A stretch of 64,000 nucleotides of DNA, taken from NCBI GenBank assembly GCA_963812505.1, contig CAWEVM010000015.1, positions 62,001-126,000 on the forward strand. Direction: 5' to 3'. This document shows, piece after piece, positions 8,426 through 19,120 of this stretch. The translations under genes were made by a program, and so were the position numbers. Under the pieces are notes generated by a model. The model had not been told where the DNA came from and did not search any database. It saw nothing but the letters and a program-made list of their open reading frames with translations. The stretch's first letter is position 1. Each line of letters starts with the position of its first letter. Origin of the DNA: JAMXLO01 sp963812505. Lineage in GTDB: Bacteria; Pseudomonadota; Alphaproteobacteria; Acetobacterales; Acetobacteraceae.

Positions 8426-8476
8426 CAAATCCTCCAGGGCTCAGTGGACGGCTCCTGCGACGGTAGCCTGCTTCGC

Positions 8477-10111
<1,635 letters not shown>

Positions 10112-10149
10112 GTGTGCTTATCTTTCCTGTAATCGATGCTGGGGGCTGC

Positions 10150-10467
10150 TTACGCGGCCTTTTTCTTGGCCGCCGGGCTGCCCTCAATGATGCCCATGAT
10201 GTCCAACTCCTTCATGATAAGGAGCTCTTCACCGTCAAGCTTCACCTCGGTTCCTGACCATTTGCCGAACAGGATGCGATCGCCGGACTTCACCTCGAGG
10301 GCAACGATCTGGCCTTGCTCGTTTCGGGCACCTGGACCGGCAGCGACGACCTCACCCTCCATCGGCTTTTCCTGGGCTGTATCGGGGATGATGATACCGC
10401 CGGAGGACTTCTCCTCAGCATTGAGACGACGGATCACTACCCGATCGTGCAACGGACGAAATTTCAT
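10150..10467 (-). CDS. groES: Co-chaperonin GroES
   Basis: A 105-aa heptameric lid of GroEL. It begins MKFRPLHDRVVIRR and has the mobile loop region EEKSSGGIIIPDTAQEKP, both diagnostic. Normal length is about 95; the C-terminus carries an extra AAKKKAA tail. ATG 10467 is chosen over a long upstream frame because the conserved N-terminus starts there. It is the first gene of the groESL operon, 82 bases after a CIRCE operator. Confidence 0.96.
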   Translation of the reverse strand: MKFRPLHDRVVIRRLNAEEKSSGGIIIPDTAQEKPMEGEVVAAGPGARNEQGQIVALEVKSGDRILFGKWSGTEVKLDGEELLIMKELDIMGIIEGSPAAKKKAA

Positions 10468-10548
10468 GGATTCTGACTGACCTGGTGCCAGCCGCTGAGG
10501 GCTGGTCGGCTTGCCCCGTACCTCGTCCACACGCTGGGTGCAGACCAT

Positions 10549-10575
10549 CTGGCACTCTAGTCCTGGGAGTGCCAA
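10549..10575 (-). promoter_or_regulatory. CIRCE operator of groESL (HrcA site)
   Basis: On the minus strand TTGGCACTC-N9-GAGTGCCAG matches the CIRCE consensus TTAGCACTC-N9-GAGTGCTAA, with the exact nine-base spacer. It is upstream of groES. HrcA binds CIRCE and represses groESL until heat shock titrates it. The palindrome is compensated at its altered positions (G/C pairs), which supports function. Confidence 0.9.
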
Positions 10576-10739
10576 CCATTTGGGGCGCGGGAGGTGCGTA
10601 TTCAAGCCGCCGTCGCAACTCTTCGGGCCGGCAGCGCCATCAGCGCACTTGGCACGCGCACAGCCTCTCGCGTGCATGGGTGAAGGCTGTCTGCTAGCCT
10701 CGCCCAATACACATGCTCGGCGCCAAAGGAGCCCAGACC

Positions 10740-11528
10740 ATGCCCGTCGTCGAAACCGAGCGTCACGGCCAGATCCTGGTGGTGCGTATGAACCGGCCAG
10801 AGCGGCTGAACGCGCTCAACCACGAAATGCGCACGGAACTCGCGCAGACCTGGAGCGAATTTCGCCACAGCGACGAAATGGAAGTGGCAATCTTCACCGG
10901 TGCGGGCCGCGCATTCTGCGCCGGCGAGGACATGAAGGAATCGCTGGCGAACGGCGCACCCGGCGGCACGCGCCCAGCGATCGAGGACCCGTTCATGTCA
11001 GGTGCACTGGAAAAGCCGGTGATCGCCGCAGTGAATGGCTTCGCCATGGGTGGCGGCTTCATGCTGGTCGAGCGCACCGACCTCCGCGTCGCCGTCCGCG
11101 GCGCGGTGTTCGAGGTGTCAGAGGCGAAGCGTTGGCTGCTCGGTGGTTACAACCATGGCCACGTCGCCAACCTGCCATATCCGATTGCGATGGAGATGGC
11201 GCTCGGCTTCCGCTTCACCGCCGAGCGCTTCCATGACGTCGGGTTCCTGAATCGTCTGGTCGATGCCGATGAACTGATGCCGACTGCGCTTGCCATGGCG
11301 GAGCATCTGCTGACGTTGCCGCCGGCCTCGCGCGTCAACACCGTGCACATGATGCGACAGATGCGCCCGGCGCCGTCGGCGGAGCAGCACCGGCTGGCGG
11401 AAGCGCTGCATGAGCACGGCGCCAAGAGCGACCTGATGGAGTCACGCGCGGCATTTGCCGAGAAGCGGCCACCGCGGTTCAAAGGCTGGGATGATCCGCA
11501 GGACCGCTATCGGCTGCCGAAGCTGTAG
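10740..11528 (+). CDS. Enoyl-CoA hydratase/isomerase family protein
   Basis: A 262-aa crotonase-fold protein. The oxyanion-hole blocks GRAFCAGEDMKES and AAVNGFAMGGGFMLV are present, and the N-terminal RPERLNALNHEM is typical. The usual hydratase glutamates are not clearly both present: the segment after the second block reads EVSEAKRWLLGG, so hydration of enoyl-CoA is not certain and an isomerase, hydrolase or dehalogenase activity is possible. ATG 10740 follows AAAGGAG; the upstream ATG at 10713 has no site. It is divergent from groES. Confidence 0.85.
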   Translation: MPVVETERHGQILVVRMNRPERLNALNHEMRTELAQTWSEFRHSDEMEVAIFTGAGRAFCAGEDMKESLANGAPGGTRPAIEDPFMSGALEKPVIAAVNGFAMGGGFMLVERTDLRVAVRGAVFEVSEAKRWLLGGYNHGHVANLPYPIAMEMALGFRFTAERFHDVGFLNRLVDADELMPTALAMAEHLLTLPPASRVNTVHMMRQMRPAPSAEQHRLAEALHEHGAKSDLMESRAAFAEKRPPRFKGWDDPQDRYRLPKL

Positions 11529-11530
11529 CG

Positions 11531-11812
11531 TCAGCGGACCTCGACGTCCTCCCAGAAGCCGACGCGATCGCGCACCTCGGCCATTTTCGGCTGCGGCGCT
11601 TCGTAGATCCAGGCGTTGCGCACATGACGGACGCCATCGATGACCACGTCGTAGAACTGCACGCCGTGCGGGCATTCACGATCATGGTCGGTCTTCGGGG
11701 CCTTCTCCAGCCATTCCATGCGAACCGCCGATGGCGGGAAGTAGTGATAGCCACCCGTTTCGACGATGTCGTCGCTGGCAGCAATCTGATGACCGTTGAG
11801 GACTGCTTGCAT
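11531..11812 (-). CDS. DUF427 domain protein
   Basis: A 93-aa protein that matches the compact DUF427 fold, with GGYHYFPPSAV, ECPHGVQFYDVVIDG and the terminal KMAEVRDRVGFWEDVEV. Members of this family bind no known ligand with certainty and have no assigned reaction. ATG 11812 follows GGAGG; the longer frame to 12175 runs back over the neighbour's leader and is not supported. It is convergent with the enoyl-CoA hydratase gene and divergent from the GMC oxidoreductase gene. Confidence 0.8.
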   Translation of the reverse strand: MQAVLNGHQIAASDDIVETGGYHYFPPSAVRMEWLEKAPKTDHDRECPHGVQFYDVVIDGVRHVRNAWIYEAPQPKMAEVRDRVGFWEDVEVR

Positions 11813-12019
11813 TTGCCGGTTCCTCCGTGCCTGAAAGGATTTCGAGCAAAGAGCTAGCGCCGCGGGACAGCAACGACAACCCCCTGGCTTCTCCAGCGCA
11901 TGCCTTGTCGTCAGCGCATGCCTTGTCGTCGGCGACGCGGAGTTGCGATCGCTGCGAAAAGGCGAGACGCTATGCGAGACGGCTATGAACCGGGGGATAT
12001 CGACGAAGGAGGGGGCCCC

Positions 12020-13594
12020 ATGAAATATGACGTAGTGATTGTCGGCGGCGGAGCGGCTGGTTCGGTAATGGCCGGGCGATTGGCAGCGAACACGCATACT
12101 TCCGTGCTGTTGCTGGAGGCCGGAACGGATTATCCCGATCCGGCCAATCTTCCGGACGAAATCAAATTCGGTCACACGCGCTTCGCCGAAGCGCCGGATT
12201 CACAACATAATTGGGCCTTGCGCGGCACCATCACCGAGGAGCAAGGCACGATACACGTCGCGCAGGGCAAGGTGATCGGGGGAGGCTCGTCGATCAACGG
12301 TCAGGCCATGCAGCGCGGCTTCCGCGAGGATTTCAATTCCTGGGCGGCACTCGGCAACGATGAATGGTCGTACGACAAGATCCTGCCGTACTTTCGCAAA
12401 TCGGAGCGTGACCTCGACATTCAGGATGATTGCCACGGCTCGGATGGACCGATGCCGGTCAGGCGCCGTCAGTCAGGTCCCTGTCCTACCATTCAACAGG
12501 CCTTCCATGCAGCCTGTGTGCAGGCGGGGTACGGCACCACGAACGACACGAACGGCCTGCATCCCGCCGGCCTCGGTGTGTCACCCTCGAACAATATCGA
12601 CGGCGTGCGAATGAGCACGGCCATGACGCATCTCAATCCGGTGCGCCACCATCTGAACCTGACGGTGCGGGGCGGAGTGTTCGTCCGGAAGATCCTGATC
12701 AGAGATGGTGAAGTCGTCGGTGTCGAAGCCGAGAGCGGAGGACAGGTATTCCAGATCGAGGCGGGCCGCGTGGTGCTGAGCGCCGGGGCAATCAGATCTC
12801 CCCAGCTGCTCATGCTCTCGGGCATCGGTCCCGAGGACCAACTGCGGCAGTTCGGGATACCCGTGGTTTGTCATCTCCCTGGCGTAGGTCAGAACCTTTG
12901 GAATCACCTCAGCGCCCAGACGACCTTCAAGGTCAAGGACGATGTCTCGCTTGAGGCGCATCGCGATGCGGTGCACTTTTGCCTGCACTACACCGCTGAA
13001 GGATCAAGCGCCGTCAACGACATGCTGCTGAGGAGCAGCCCGGTCGTCGACGAACGCGAGGAGCGGTTTCCCGGCGTTCGAACCAAGTACTTGAGCGGGG
13101 ATGTTCCCCCTGATCGGGTGGCTCGGATCTCATGCACGCTCGGGCTGCCCGACGGCTCGGGATATGTCGGGCTGGCCTCGGCCGATCCCAGCGTCCAGCC
13201 TACCTTCAACTACCGTTATCTACAGCATCCAAATGACATTCGACGCGTGCGAGAGGGTCTGCGGTTGGCGACAAAATTGCTGCAGTCCGATGCGTATAAG
13301 GACGTGGTCGATCACCGGATTCACCCGACAGATGACGTTCTGGCCAGCGACGACGCTCTGGACCTGTGGATACGGCAAACCGTGGGCACAGCGAGGCACG
13401 TGTCCGGAACCTGCAAGATGGGACCGGATACCGATCCGATGGCAGTGGTTGATCAGTACTGCAGGGTCAAGGGCGTTCAAGGGTTGTCGGTGGTCGATGC
13501 ATCGGTGATGCCACGCATTCCCAGGTCGGGCGGCGCCCATGCGACGGTCATCATGATAGGCGAGCGCGCAGTCGAGTGGATTGCGGCGAACTGA
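12020..13594 (+). CDS. GMC family oxidoreductase (FAD-dependent alcohol/choline dehydrogenase type)
   Basis: A 524-aa glucose-methanol-choline oxidoreductase. The FAD-binding GGGAAGSVMAGRLA at residue 8, the GMC signature GKVIGGGSSINGQAMQRG near 90, and SAGAIRSPQLLMLSGIG near 255 are all present. The catalytic region reads RHVSGTCKMG, giving the active-site His, while the second catalytic position lies in SGGAHATVIMIGE, where many homologs have an asparagine. It likely oxidises a primary or secondary alcohol. ATG 12020 follows GAAGGAGGGGG; the earlier frame to 11900 is not needed. A strong hairpin follows the gene. Confidence 0.88.
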   Translation: MKYDVVIVGGGAAGSVMAGRLAANTHTSVLLLEAGTDYPDPANLPDEIKFGHTRFAEAPDSQHNWALRGTITEEQGTIHVAQGKVIGGGSSINGQAMQRGFREDFNSWAALGNDEWSYDKILPYFRKSERDLDIQDDCHGSDGPMPVRRRQSGPCPTIQQAFHAACVQAGYGTTNDTNGLHPAGLGVSPSNNIDGVRMSTAMTHLNPVRHHLNLTVRGGVFVRKILIRDGEVVGVEAESGGQVFQIEAGRVVLSAGAIRSPQLLMLSGIGPEDQLRQFGIPVVCHLPGVGQNLWNHLSAQTTFKVKDDVSLEAHRDAVHFCLHYTAEGSSAVNDMLLRSSPVVDEREERFPGVRTKYLSGDVPPDRVARISCTLGLPDGSGYVGLASADPSVQPTFNYRYLQHPNDIRRVREGLRLATKLLQSDAYKDVVDHRIHPTDDVLASDDALDLWIRQTVGTARHVSGTCKMGPDTDPMAVVDQYCRVKGVQGLSVVDASVMPRIPRSGGAHATVIMIGERAVEWIAAN

Positions 13595-13622
13595 CGCCAC
13601 CCGGGGTGCATGGTCTGTGGAT

Positions 13623-13662
13623 GATCGGTCGTAAGGGCGGGGATTCGCACCGCCGACCGATC
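13623..13662 (+). terminator. Nested hairpin 3' of the GMC oxidoreductase gene
   Basis: GATCGGTC / GACCGATC (8 bp, perfect) encloses GGCGG / CCGCC (5 bp). It begins 28 bases after the stop codon. There is no T-run, so it could be a terminator working with Rho or an mRNA end stabiliser. Confidence 0.45.
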
Positions 13663-13936
13663 TTCCCAGGATGCCGAAGGTCAGCTTTCGGTATCTCGTG
13701 ACGGCAGGTGCCGTGCGCAATCCATACGTCCGCGCTGACATCGAGTGCTCCCACGAGTGGTCTATGAGGCGTGATCCCCGCGCCTATCTTTGGGACATCC
13801 GCGAGGCTGCGGACGCCTGTCAATCGGCACCAAAAGGACCCCTTTCATTGCGCTCTCCATGAAGCCCTCGGTGTTTTTTTGTTCGGCTGAACGAGGCCCG
13901 TTTCTTTGCCCCGGCCTGATCTCCTCAGGGCGCGAT

Positions 13937-14007
13937 GTTCGCTGCGGTCAAGGATGGCCTTCAGGCCATCGCCTTGGCGGCGCGCAGCGTCCTTGACCGC
14001 GGCGAAC
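13937..14007. repeat. Two-armed (Y-shaped) inverted-repeat element, copy 1
   Basis: An 18-bp outer stem with one mismatch (13937-13954 with 13990-14007; core GTCAAGGA/TCCTTGAC) encloses two small hairpins: TGGCC-TTCA-GGCCA (13955-13968) and CGCC-TT-GGCG (13970-13979). It ends 36 bases from the 3' end of the istB remnant. Elements with the same layout and related core lie at 33550-33637 and 35520-35575. The rest of 13663-14042 holds no gene I can support. Confidence 0.7.
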
Positions 14008-14042
14008 ACAGTGCCAGGCTTGGACAGGTCGGGTCTTGCAGA

Positions 14043-14403
14043 TCAGGCGCAGTTCTTGAAGCGCCAGCTCTCGTTGCCGGTTTCAACGACGTCGCAATGG
14101 TGGGTCAGGCGGTCGAGCAGCGCTGTCGTCATCTTGGCGTCGCCGAACACGCTCGGCCGTTCGCCGAACGCGAGGTTCGTTGTCACGATGACCGAGGTCT
14201 GCTCGTAAAGCCGACGGATCAGATGGAACAGCAACTGTCCGCCGGCCTGGGCGAATGGCAGGTAGCCGAGCTCGTCGAGGACGACGAAGTCCTTCCGATA
14301 CAAATAATCTTCCGGGGCATCCGGACCGGCTCTCCGCCTCAAGTCGGTTGACCAGATCGACGACATTGAACGACCGGCCGCGCGCACCGCCGCGGCTCGC
14401 CAA
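14043..14403 (-). pseudogene. IS21-family istB ATPase remnant (5'-truncated, frameshifted)
   Basis: The frame ending at 14043 carries FVVLDELGYLPFAQAGGQLL, VTTNLAFGERPSVFGDAKM and LLDRLTHHCDVVETGNESW, the C-terminal half of the IstB helper ATPase of IS21 elements (Walker B, DELGY). About 40 codons upstream, the block GARGRSFNVVDLVNRLEAE of the same protein appears in another frame up to 14403, so a frameshift separates them. The Walker A end and the istA transposase are absent. The reading frame is joined to an unrelated solute-binding-protein fragment upstream, making a chimeric 233-codon ORF. Confidence 0.85.
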
Positions 14404-14744
14404 TGATCGAGCGCCGCGGCGATGAGGACGTCGCCGCAGATCACGGCGTCGGTCAGCTGCGCGCCGGTTGCCATCACCACGGGACGCTGAGCGGCGAATT
14501 TGGCCGTGAAGTCGGGGCCGAGCGTTTGCTCCAGCAGGTAGTTCCAGTTGAATTGCGTACCGGCGGCGGCATTTTGAATGGCGAGCTTGCGGTCGGTCAT
14601 CTCCGGGCGCAGTAGATCACGCCAGGATGTCAGCGTTAGTCCGGCGGGCAGCGTCTCCTTGTTGTAGACGGGGATGACGCCAATCGCCTGCGCGACGGCC
14701 CAATAGCCGTCGCTCTCCGCGCCGGTCGGAATTGCCCCAGGCAT
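14404..14744 (-). pseudogene. ABC transporter solute-binding protein fragment
   Basis: About 110 codons that resemble the middle of a periplasmic iron/putrescine/thiamine-type binding protein: GVIPVYNKETLPAGLTLTSW, DLLRPEMTDRKLAIQNA and AAGTQFNWNYLLEQTLGP. The signal peptide and the first third are missing, as is the C-terminal lobe, where an istB fragment begins instead. The ABC permease remnant at 23.1-24.0 kb is of the same general importer class, so both may derive from one lost operon; that is conjecture. Confidence 0.7.
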
Positions 14745-14920
14745 TTGGCTGCTATGGCGTCGAGGACGATGGGGCCTGTGGGGAAGCCGTTGAGCACCAG
14801 GTCGCCGGCGCAGTTGGTTGCGGGTTTTGGCAAATCTGCCTCTATTGGTCGGCGGGTCCGCAGGTCGGTCGCCGGTCTCGACATAGGCAGCGCGGGTTTT
14901 AGTACCGAGGGAGTGGCGAT

Positions 14921-16414
14921 TTGGGTGGCATGGTGATCAGCGGCGGCAGGGTGGTGGACCCGGCCAGCGGGATGGACGCCGCGGGCGACGTGGCGGTACT
15001 GGATGGAAGGATCGCCGCCGTTGGGACAGGACTGGGCGACGCCGAGAGGGTGATCGACGCGACGGGGCTGGTGGTGGCCCCCGGCTTCATCGACCTCCAT
15101 GCGCATGGGCAGTCGATCCCAGCCGACCGCATGCAGGCCTTCGATGGGGTGACAACGACGCTGGACCTGGAAGCTGGGGTGCTGCCGGTCGCGTCCTGGT
15201 ACCGGCGCCAGGCAGCGCAGGGTCGCGTCCTGAACTACGGCGCATCCACCAATTGGGCTTTCGCCCGCATCGGCGCCATGACCGGCTCCAACGAGGAGTC
15301 TTCGCTGGAGGCGTTCGGCCGCGCCATGCGGGATCGTCGCTGGGTGGAGAACGTGGCGAGCGAGGCTGAGGTCGCGGGGGTCCTCGATCGCCTGGCGCAA
15401 GGGCTGAACGAGGGCGGCATTGGCATCGGCATCCTGAATGCCTATGCCCCCGGCGCCGGCGTGCAGGAACTGACCGCCGTGTGCCAGCTCGCGGCCGCGC
15501 ACGCCGTGCCGACCTTCACCCACATCGCCTACATGTCGCGCATCGACCCGGAAAGTGCTGCCGAGGCGTATATCCGCCTGATCGGCTACGCCGGTGCGAC
15601 TGGCGCGCACATGCACATCTGCCACTTCAACAGCTCCAGCAAGACGGACATCGAGCGCTGTGTGAAGCTGGTCGAGAAGGCGCAGGCGCAGGGCCTGCCG
15701 ATCACGGTGGAGGCCTATCCGTATGGCACCGGCTCCACCGTGTTGGCGGCCGCCTTCTTCAGCGATCCCGAGTTCGTGGCCAGGAACGGCACGGGCTACG
15801 ATTCCGTGCAGCGGGTGACCGACGGGCGGCGCTTTCGTGACCGGACGGAGCTGCTGGCGGCTCAGGCCGAGGAACCCTCAACCCTTGTGCTGTGGCACAT
15901 CCTGGATACCGAGAACAACGCGCACCATCGCGATCTGCTCGACCTGTCGGTGCTGTATCCCGGTGGCGCCATCGCGTCCGATGCCATGCCGTGGACGCTG
16001 CCGGACAGCACGGTCTACACGGGCGACGCCTGGCCACTTCCGGAGGACGCGACGTCCCATCCACGCTCGGCCGGCTGTTTCACTCGCTTCATCCGTCACT
16101 GGGTGCGCGAGCGCCAGGCGGTATCGCTGCTGGAGGGCGTGCGCAAATGCGCGCTGATCCCGGCGGAGATCCTGGCGGCGAGTACGCCCGCCATGCGCGC
16201 GAAGGGGCGTTTGCAGCCGGGCGCTGATGCCGACGTGGTCGTATTCGACTTCGAAACATTGACCGACCGATCGGAGTTCACGGCGATGAACCGCCCGGCA
16301 GATGGCGTGCGGCATCTGCTGGTGAGCGGCCAGCCTTTGATCGCCGACGGCGTGATGGATGTGGCGGCGCGTCCGGGACTTCCGGTGCGCCGATCTCTCG
16401 TCACTGGTCGATGA
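14921..16414 (+). CDS. N-acyl-D-amino-acid deacylase / amidohydrolase family protein
   Basis: A 497-aa metal-dependent amidohydrolase. Its D-hydantoinase/D-aminoacylase features are VISGGRVVDPASGMDAAGDV, the metal motif APGFIDLHAHG, and the C-terminal KGRLQPGADADVVVFD beta-sandwich return. HICHFNSSSK in the middle supplies another metal-site histidine. Family enzymes release D-amino acids or open cyclic amides using zinc. The TTG at 14921 has GAGGGAG seven bases upstream; ATG 14930 is an alternative. The stop codon overlaps the start of a CobW-type GTPase (ATGA), suggesting translational coupling of enzyme and metallochaperone. Confidence 0.88.
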   Translation: MGGMVISGGRVVDPASGMDAAGDVAVLDGRIAAVGTGLGDAERVIDATGLVVAPGFIDLHAHGQSIPADRMQAFDGVTTTLDLEAGVLPVASWYRRQAAQGRVLNYGASTNWAFARIGAMTGSNEESSLEAFGRAMRDRRWVENVASEAEVAGVLDRLAQGLNEGGIGIGILNAYAPGAGVQELTAVCQLAAAHAVPTFTHIAYMSRIDPESAAEAYIRLIGYAGATGAHMHICHFNSSSKTDIERCVKLVEKAQAQGLPITVEAYPYGTGSTVLAAAFFSDPEFVARNGTGYDSVQRVTDGRRFRDRTELLAAQAEEPSTLVLWHILDTENNAHHRDLLDLSVLYPGGAIASDAMPWTLPDSTVYTGDAWPLPEDATSHPRSAGCFTRFIRHWVRERQAVSLLEGVRKCALIPAEILAASTPAMRAKGRLQPGADADVVVFDFETLTDRSEFTAMNRPADGVRHLLVSGQPLIADGVMDVAARPGLPVRRSLVTGR

Positions 16415-17358
16415 CGCGCGTGCCTGTCCCGATCCTGCTGGTTGCCGGATTTCTCGGCGCGGGCAAGACCACGGTAGTCAATGAACTTCTGGCCCATGCC
16501 GAGGGCCGGCGCATTGCCGCTGTGGTCAATGATTTTGGCGCCATCAACATCGACGCCGAGCTGATCGCGGGTGCCAGCGACGGGGTCGTCAGCCTGACCA
16601 ATGGCTGCATCTGCTGTTCGCTGGAAGGCGACCTGCTGCGCACGCTCGCAGCCATCCTGCGCCGCAGTCCGCGCCCGGATTCCATCGTCATCGAAACCAG
16701 CGGGGTGGCTGACCCGGCCGATATTGTCCGCAATCTGATGGATCCGGTGATCTGGCGGGAGGCGCCGCTGGAGACGGTGCTATGTGTTGTGGACGCGACG
16801 ACGCCCGCGGCGAAGCTGAATGACGATCCGCTGCTTCACTCCCAGCTGCGGGCGGCTGATGTGCTGGCGCTGAGCAAGATCGATCTGGTGGATGCGCCCG
16901 GACACGAGCGGATCCGCAATGCCGTCAAGGCGATCCGGCCGGCGGCGCTGGTGGTCGACGCGCCGCATGGTCAGATACCGGCCGAACTGCTGTTCCCCAC
17001 GCACCCCGACCGTGCGCCGGCACCACGCGACCCGGGGCGCCGTCGCCCTGCATCTGATCGGTTCGAGACTATCAGCTGGACGTCTGATCAGCCGGTGTCG
17101 CTGCCCCGTCTGCAAAACGCGATCGATCGTCTCGCGCCGAAGCTTGCCCGGGCCAAGGGACTGTTCGAAGCAGTAGAGCAGCCCGGCCGGCAGCTTGTGC
17201 TCCAGTTCGTAGGCGGGCGCGCGACCCTGGCCCCGACGGGGACTTCCTCGCCCGGGCCACCCAGGGCCAGAATCGTGTTCATTGCTGAAATCGGCGTCCT
17301 TTCGACTGGGGAAGTTGGCAGGATCATGGACGGATGCGTCGAGCCAGAGCCAATGTGA
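16411..17358 (+). CDS. CobW/COG0523-type G3E GTPase (putative metallochaperone)
   Basis: A 315-aa G3E-family P-loop GTPase. GFLGAGKTTVVNEL is Walker A, VVNDFGAINIDAEL follows, and NGCICCSLEGDL contains the CxCC metal-binding motif. IETSGVADP is Walker B, and LSKIDL stands where NKxD specifies guanine. Relatives insert zinc, cobalt or other metals into client proteins using GTP. It overlaps the upstream amidohydrolase by four bases, and that zinc-dependent enzyme is the obvious client candidate. The C-terminal CobW_C domain (about 215-315) is present but degenerate. Confidence 0.85.
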   Translation: MTRVPVPILLVAGFLGAGKTTVVNELLAHAEGRRIAAVVNDFGAINIDAELIAGASDGVVSLTNGCICCSLEGDLLRTLAAILRRSPRPDSIVIETSGVADPADIVRNLMDPVIWREAPLETVLCVVDATTPAAKLNDDPLLHSQLRAADVLALSKIDLVDAPGHERIRNAVKAIRPAALVVDAPHGQIPAELLFPTHPDRAPAPRDPGRRRPASDRFETISWTSDQPVSLPRLQNAIDRLAPKLARAKGLFEAVEQPGRQLVLQFVGGRATLAPTGTSSPGPPRARIVFIAEIGVLSTGEVGRIMDGCVEPEPM

Positions 17359-17403
17359 AGGCGACCATCGGGCCGGAAGAATGCGCTGCGAGCAGCCGAA
17401 CGG

Positions 17404-18295
17404 CTAATATGGCTGCATTTCCCACTTCTCGATCGTGCGCTTTTCGATCGTGCCGACGATGAGCTTCTCGGTGGCATAACCGACGATGGCCACCAGAATC
17501 ATCGCCGTAATCAGATCGACAGCTCGGAACTGAAAGCGCAATTCCATCAGCAGGTAGCCGATACCACCTTGCGAAGCGAGCGTCTCTCCCGCGACGATCA
17601 TGCGCCAGGCTCCGCCCAGGCTGATGCGCAGGCCGGTAATGATGTACGGCACCGTGGCTGGCAGCACTACGCGAAAGAAGAACGAAAAGCCGCTGCGCCG
17701 AAGCAGCGGCCGGCGTCCTGCACTGTCGGGCTGATCAGTCGTGCACCGGCCTCAGCATTGAATAGCAGCGGAAAGAACACTGTCGCGAACACGACGAACA
17801 CGACGGCGGTATCGCCGAGACCGAACCAAAGAATAGCAAGCGGATCCTGGCGATGCCCGGAATCGGATAGACGGCCTGTATGGCCGGCATCATGAATTCC
17901 CGCAGCGTGGTGATGCGGCCGAGTAGCAGGACAAGCGGAATGGCGACGACCGCTGCAGACACAAATCCCGCCGTAGCGCGCAGGAAACTGTGCGACAGAT
18001 GTACGTAAATATTCGGACCGTACAGCCAATGGCTATTGGAGACCGTCAGCGTGACGACGACGTTGCGCAGTACGGTCAACGGTGGAGGCAGCAGCAGATC
18101 CAGATCGAATATCCGCGACATGATCTGCCAGGCCAACAGGATCGACAAGATTCCTGCCATGCCCCGGACGAGGCGGCGCAGGCGTGTCCGGCGATTGCGC
18201 TGCATCACATGGCGCGCGAAGTCCGGCTGTGTGTGGCTGTAAGGCGCTACGACGTTCTCGGCAACGGCGACAGCGACGCGTTCGATCGTATCCAT
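17404..18295 (-). pseudogene. NitT/TauT-family ABC transporter permease, frameshifted twice
   Basis: Three overlapping frames add up to one permease of about 290 residues. The N-terminal part (to 17735) has hydrophobic helices and PPPLTVLRNVVVTL. The middle (17667-17850) reads DPLAILWFGLGDTAVVFVV. The last part (17404-17667) has the EAA-loop block LRISLGGAWRMIVAGE. Frame changes occur near 17845 and near 17690. This family forms the inner-membrane channel for nitrate, taurine or similar small organic anions. Either the gene is dead or two sequencing errors occurred; its partners are also broken, which favours decay. Confidence 0.85.
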
Positions 18296-18391
18296 GATTT
18301 CTGTTGCAGGTAGTCCAGGTCGAACACGTCGCTCACCGTCATCTTCTGCGAAAATCTCGCCGCGCGAGAGCATCGCCTGCCCCAGGATGTT

Positions 18392-19033
18392 CTACCAGGC
18401 CTGTGTGGCGGCCGCGGTCAGGCCGACACGCTGATCGAAGCGAGGATACATGGCCTCGATGACCGTCGGATCCTGGCGCGACCACTCGCTCATGATCGAT
18501 ACCATGTCCGTCTTCGGAGCGGATTGGTAGGTGGTGCTGGCGTCGCGCAGCGATTGCGCGAAGCGCCGCGTTACGTCCGGGTTCGCCTTTATGAATGCCA
18601 TGTTGCCGCAGACACCGGTGCCCGGCACCAGCTTGGCTTCCTGTCCCATGTCGCCACGCCCGCTGCTCATGAACTCGAAGCCTGCATTGGCTTGCAAAGC
18701 CAGCGTTGTGGTCAACGCATCGTGCATGAACCCATCGAGCTGGCGGCTCACCAATGCAGGTAACATTTCCGGGCCGCCGAGTGTCAGGCAGTTCCAGTTG
18801 AGATCCTTGGTCGTCATATTCCTGGTGCGCAGGAAGGCGCGGAACAGAATGAGGTGGAAGGAGGATGGATTGGATAGGTCGATGCGCAACTTCATGGCAC
18901 GCAGCTCATCGAGCGATCTGCCTTTGATGTCGTTGCGAAGCACGAAGAAAGAGCCGCTGGCGATGCCGCCTTCAACCAGTGCTATCAGCAGCGCCTTGCC
19001 GGCCTCGAGATAGCGCGAGTTGGCATGTGCCAC
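18392..19033 (-). pseudogene. NitT/TauT-type solute-binding protein, N-terminal part missing
   Basis: A 213-codon frame with MKLRIDLSNPSSFHLILFRAF, LGGPEMLPALVSRQLDGFM and GTGVCGNMAFIKANPDVTRRF (read in shorter blocks), which match the C-terminal two thirds of ABC solute-binding proteins of the nitrate/sulfonate class. Normal length is about 330 residues with a signal peptide; both are missing. In-frame codons continue upstream to about 19100 without a start and then collide with the amidohydrolase 3' end, so a deletion probably removed the 5' part. Confidence 0.75.
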
Positions 19034-19120
19034 CTCGCCGCTAGCGCCCAGGTAGAAATCCAGCGACGCCGCGCATTTCGGCCATGGCGCGCGAGAGCGG
19101 CTGAGCGTGCGCCCGCACGA

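Noticed and set aside
13623..13662. A possible tRNA on the minus strand suggested by GGATTCGCACC
   Set aside because: The bases form a simple nested hairpin; no acceptor stem, anticodon arm or D-arm of tRNA spacing is present.
14636..15625. A 329-codon frame on the minus strand
   Set aside because: It lies opposite the N-terminal half of the D-aminoacylase gene and has the same His/Arg-rich shadow character.
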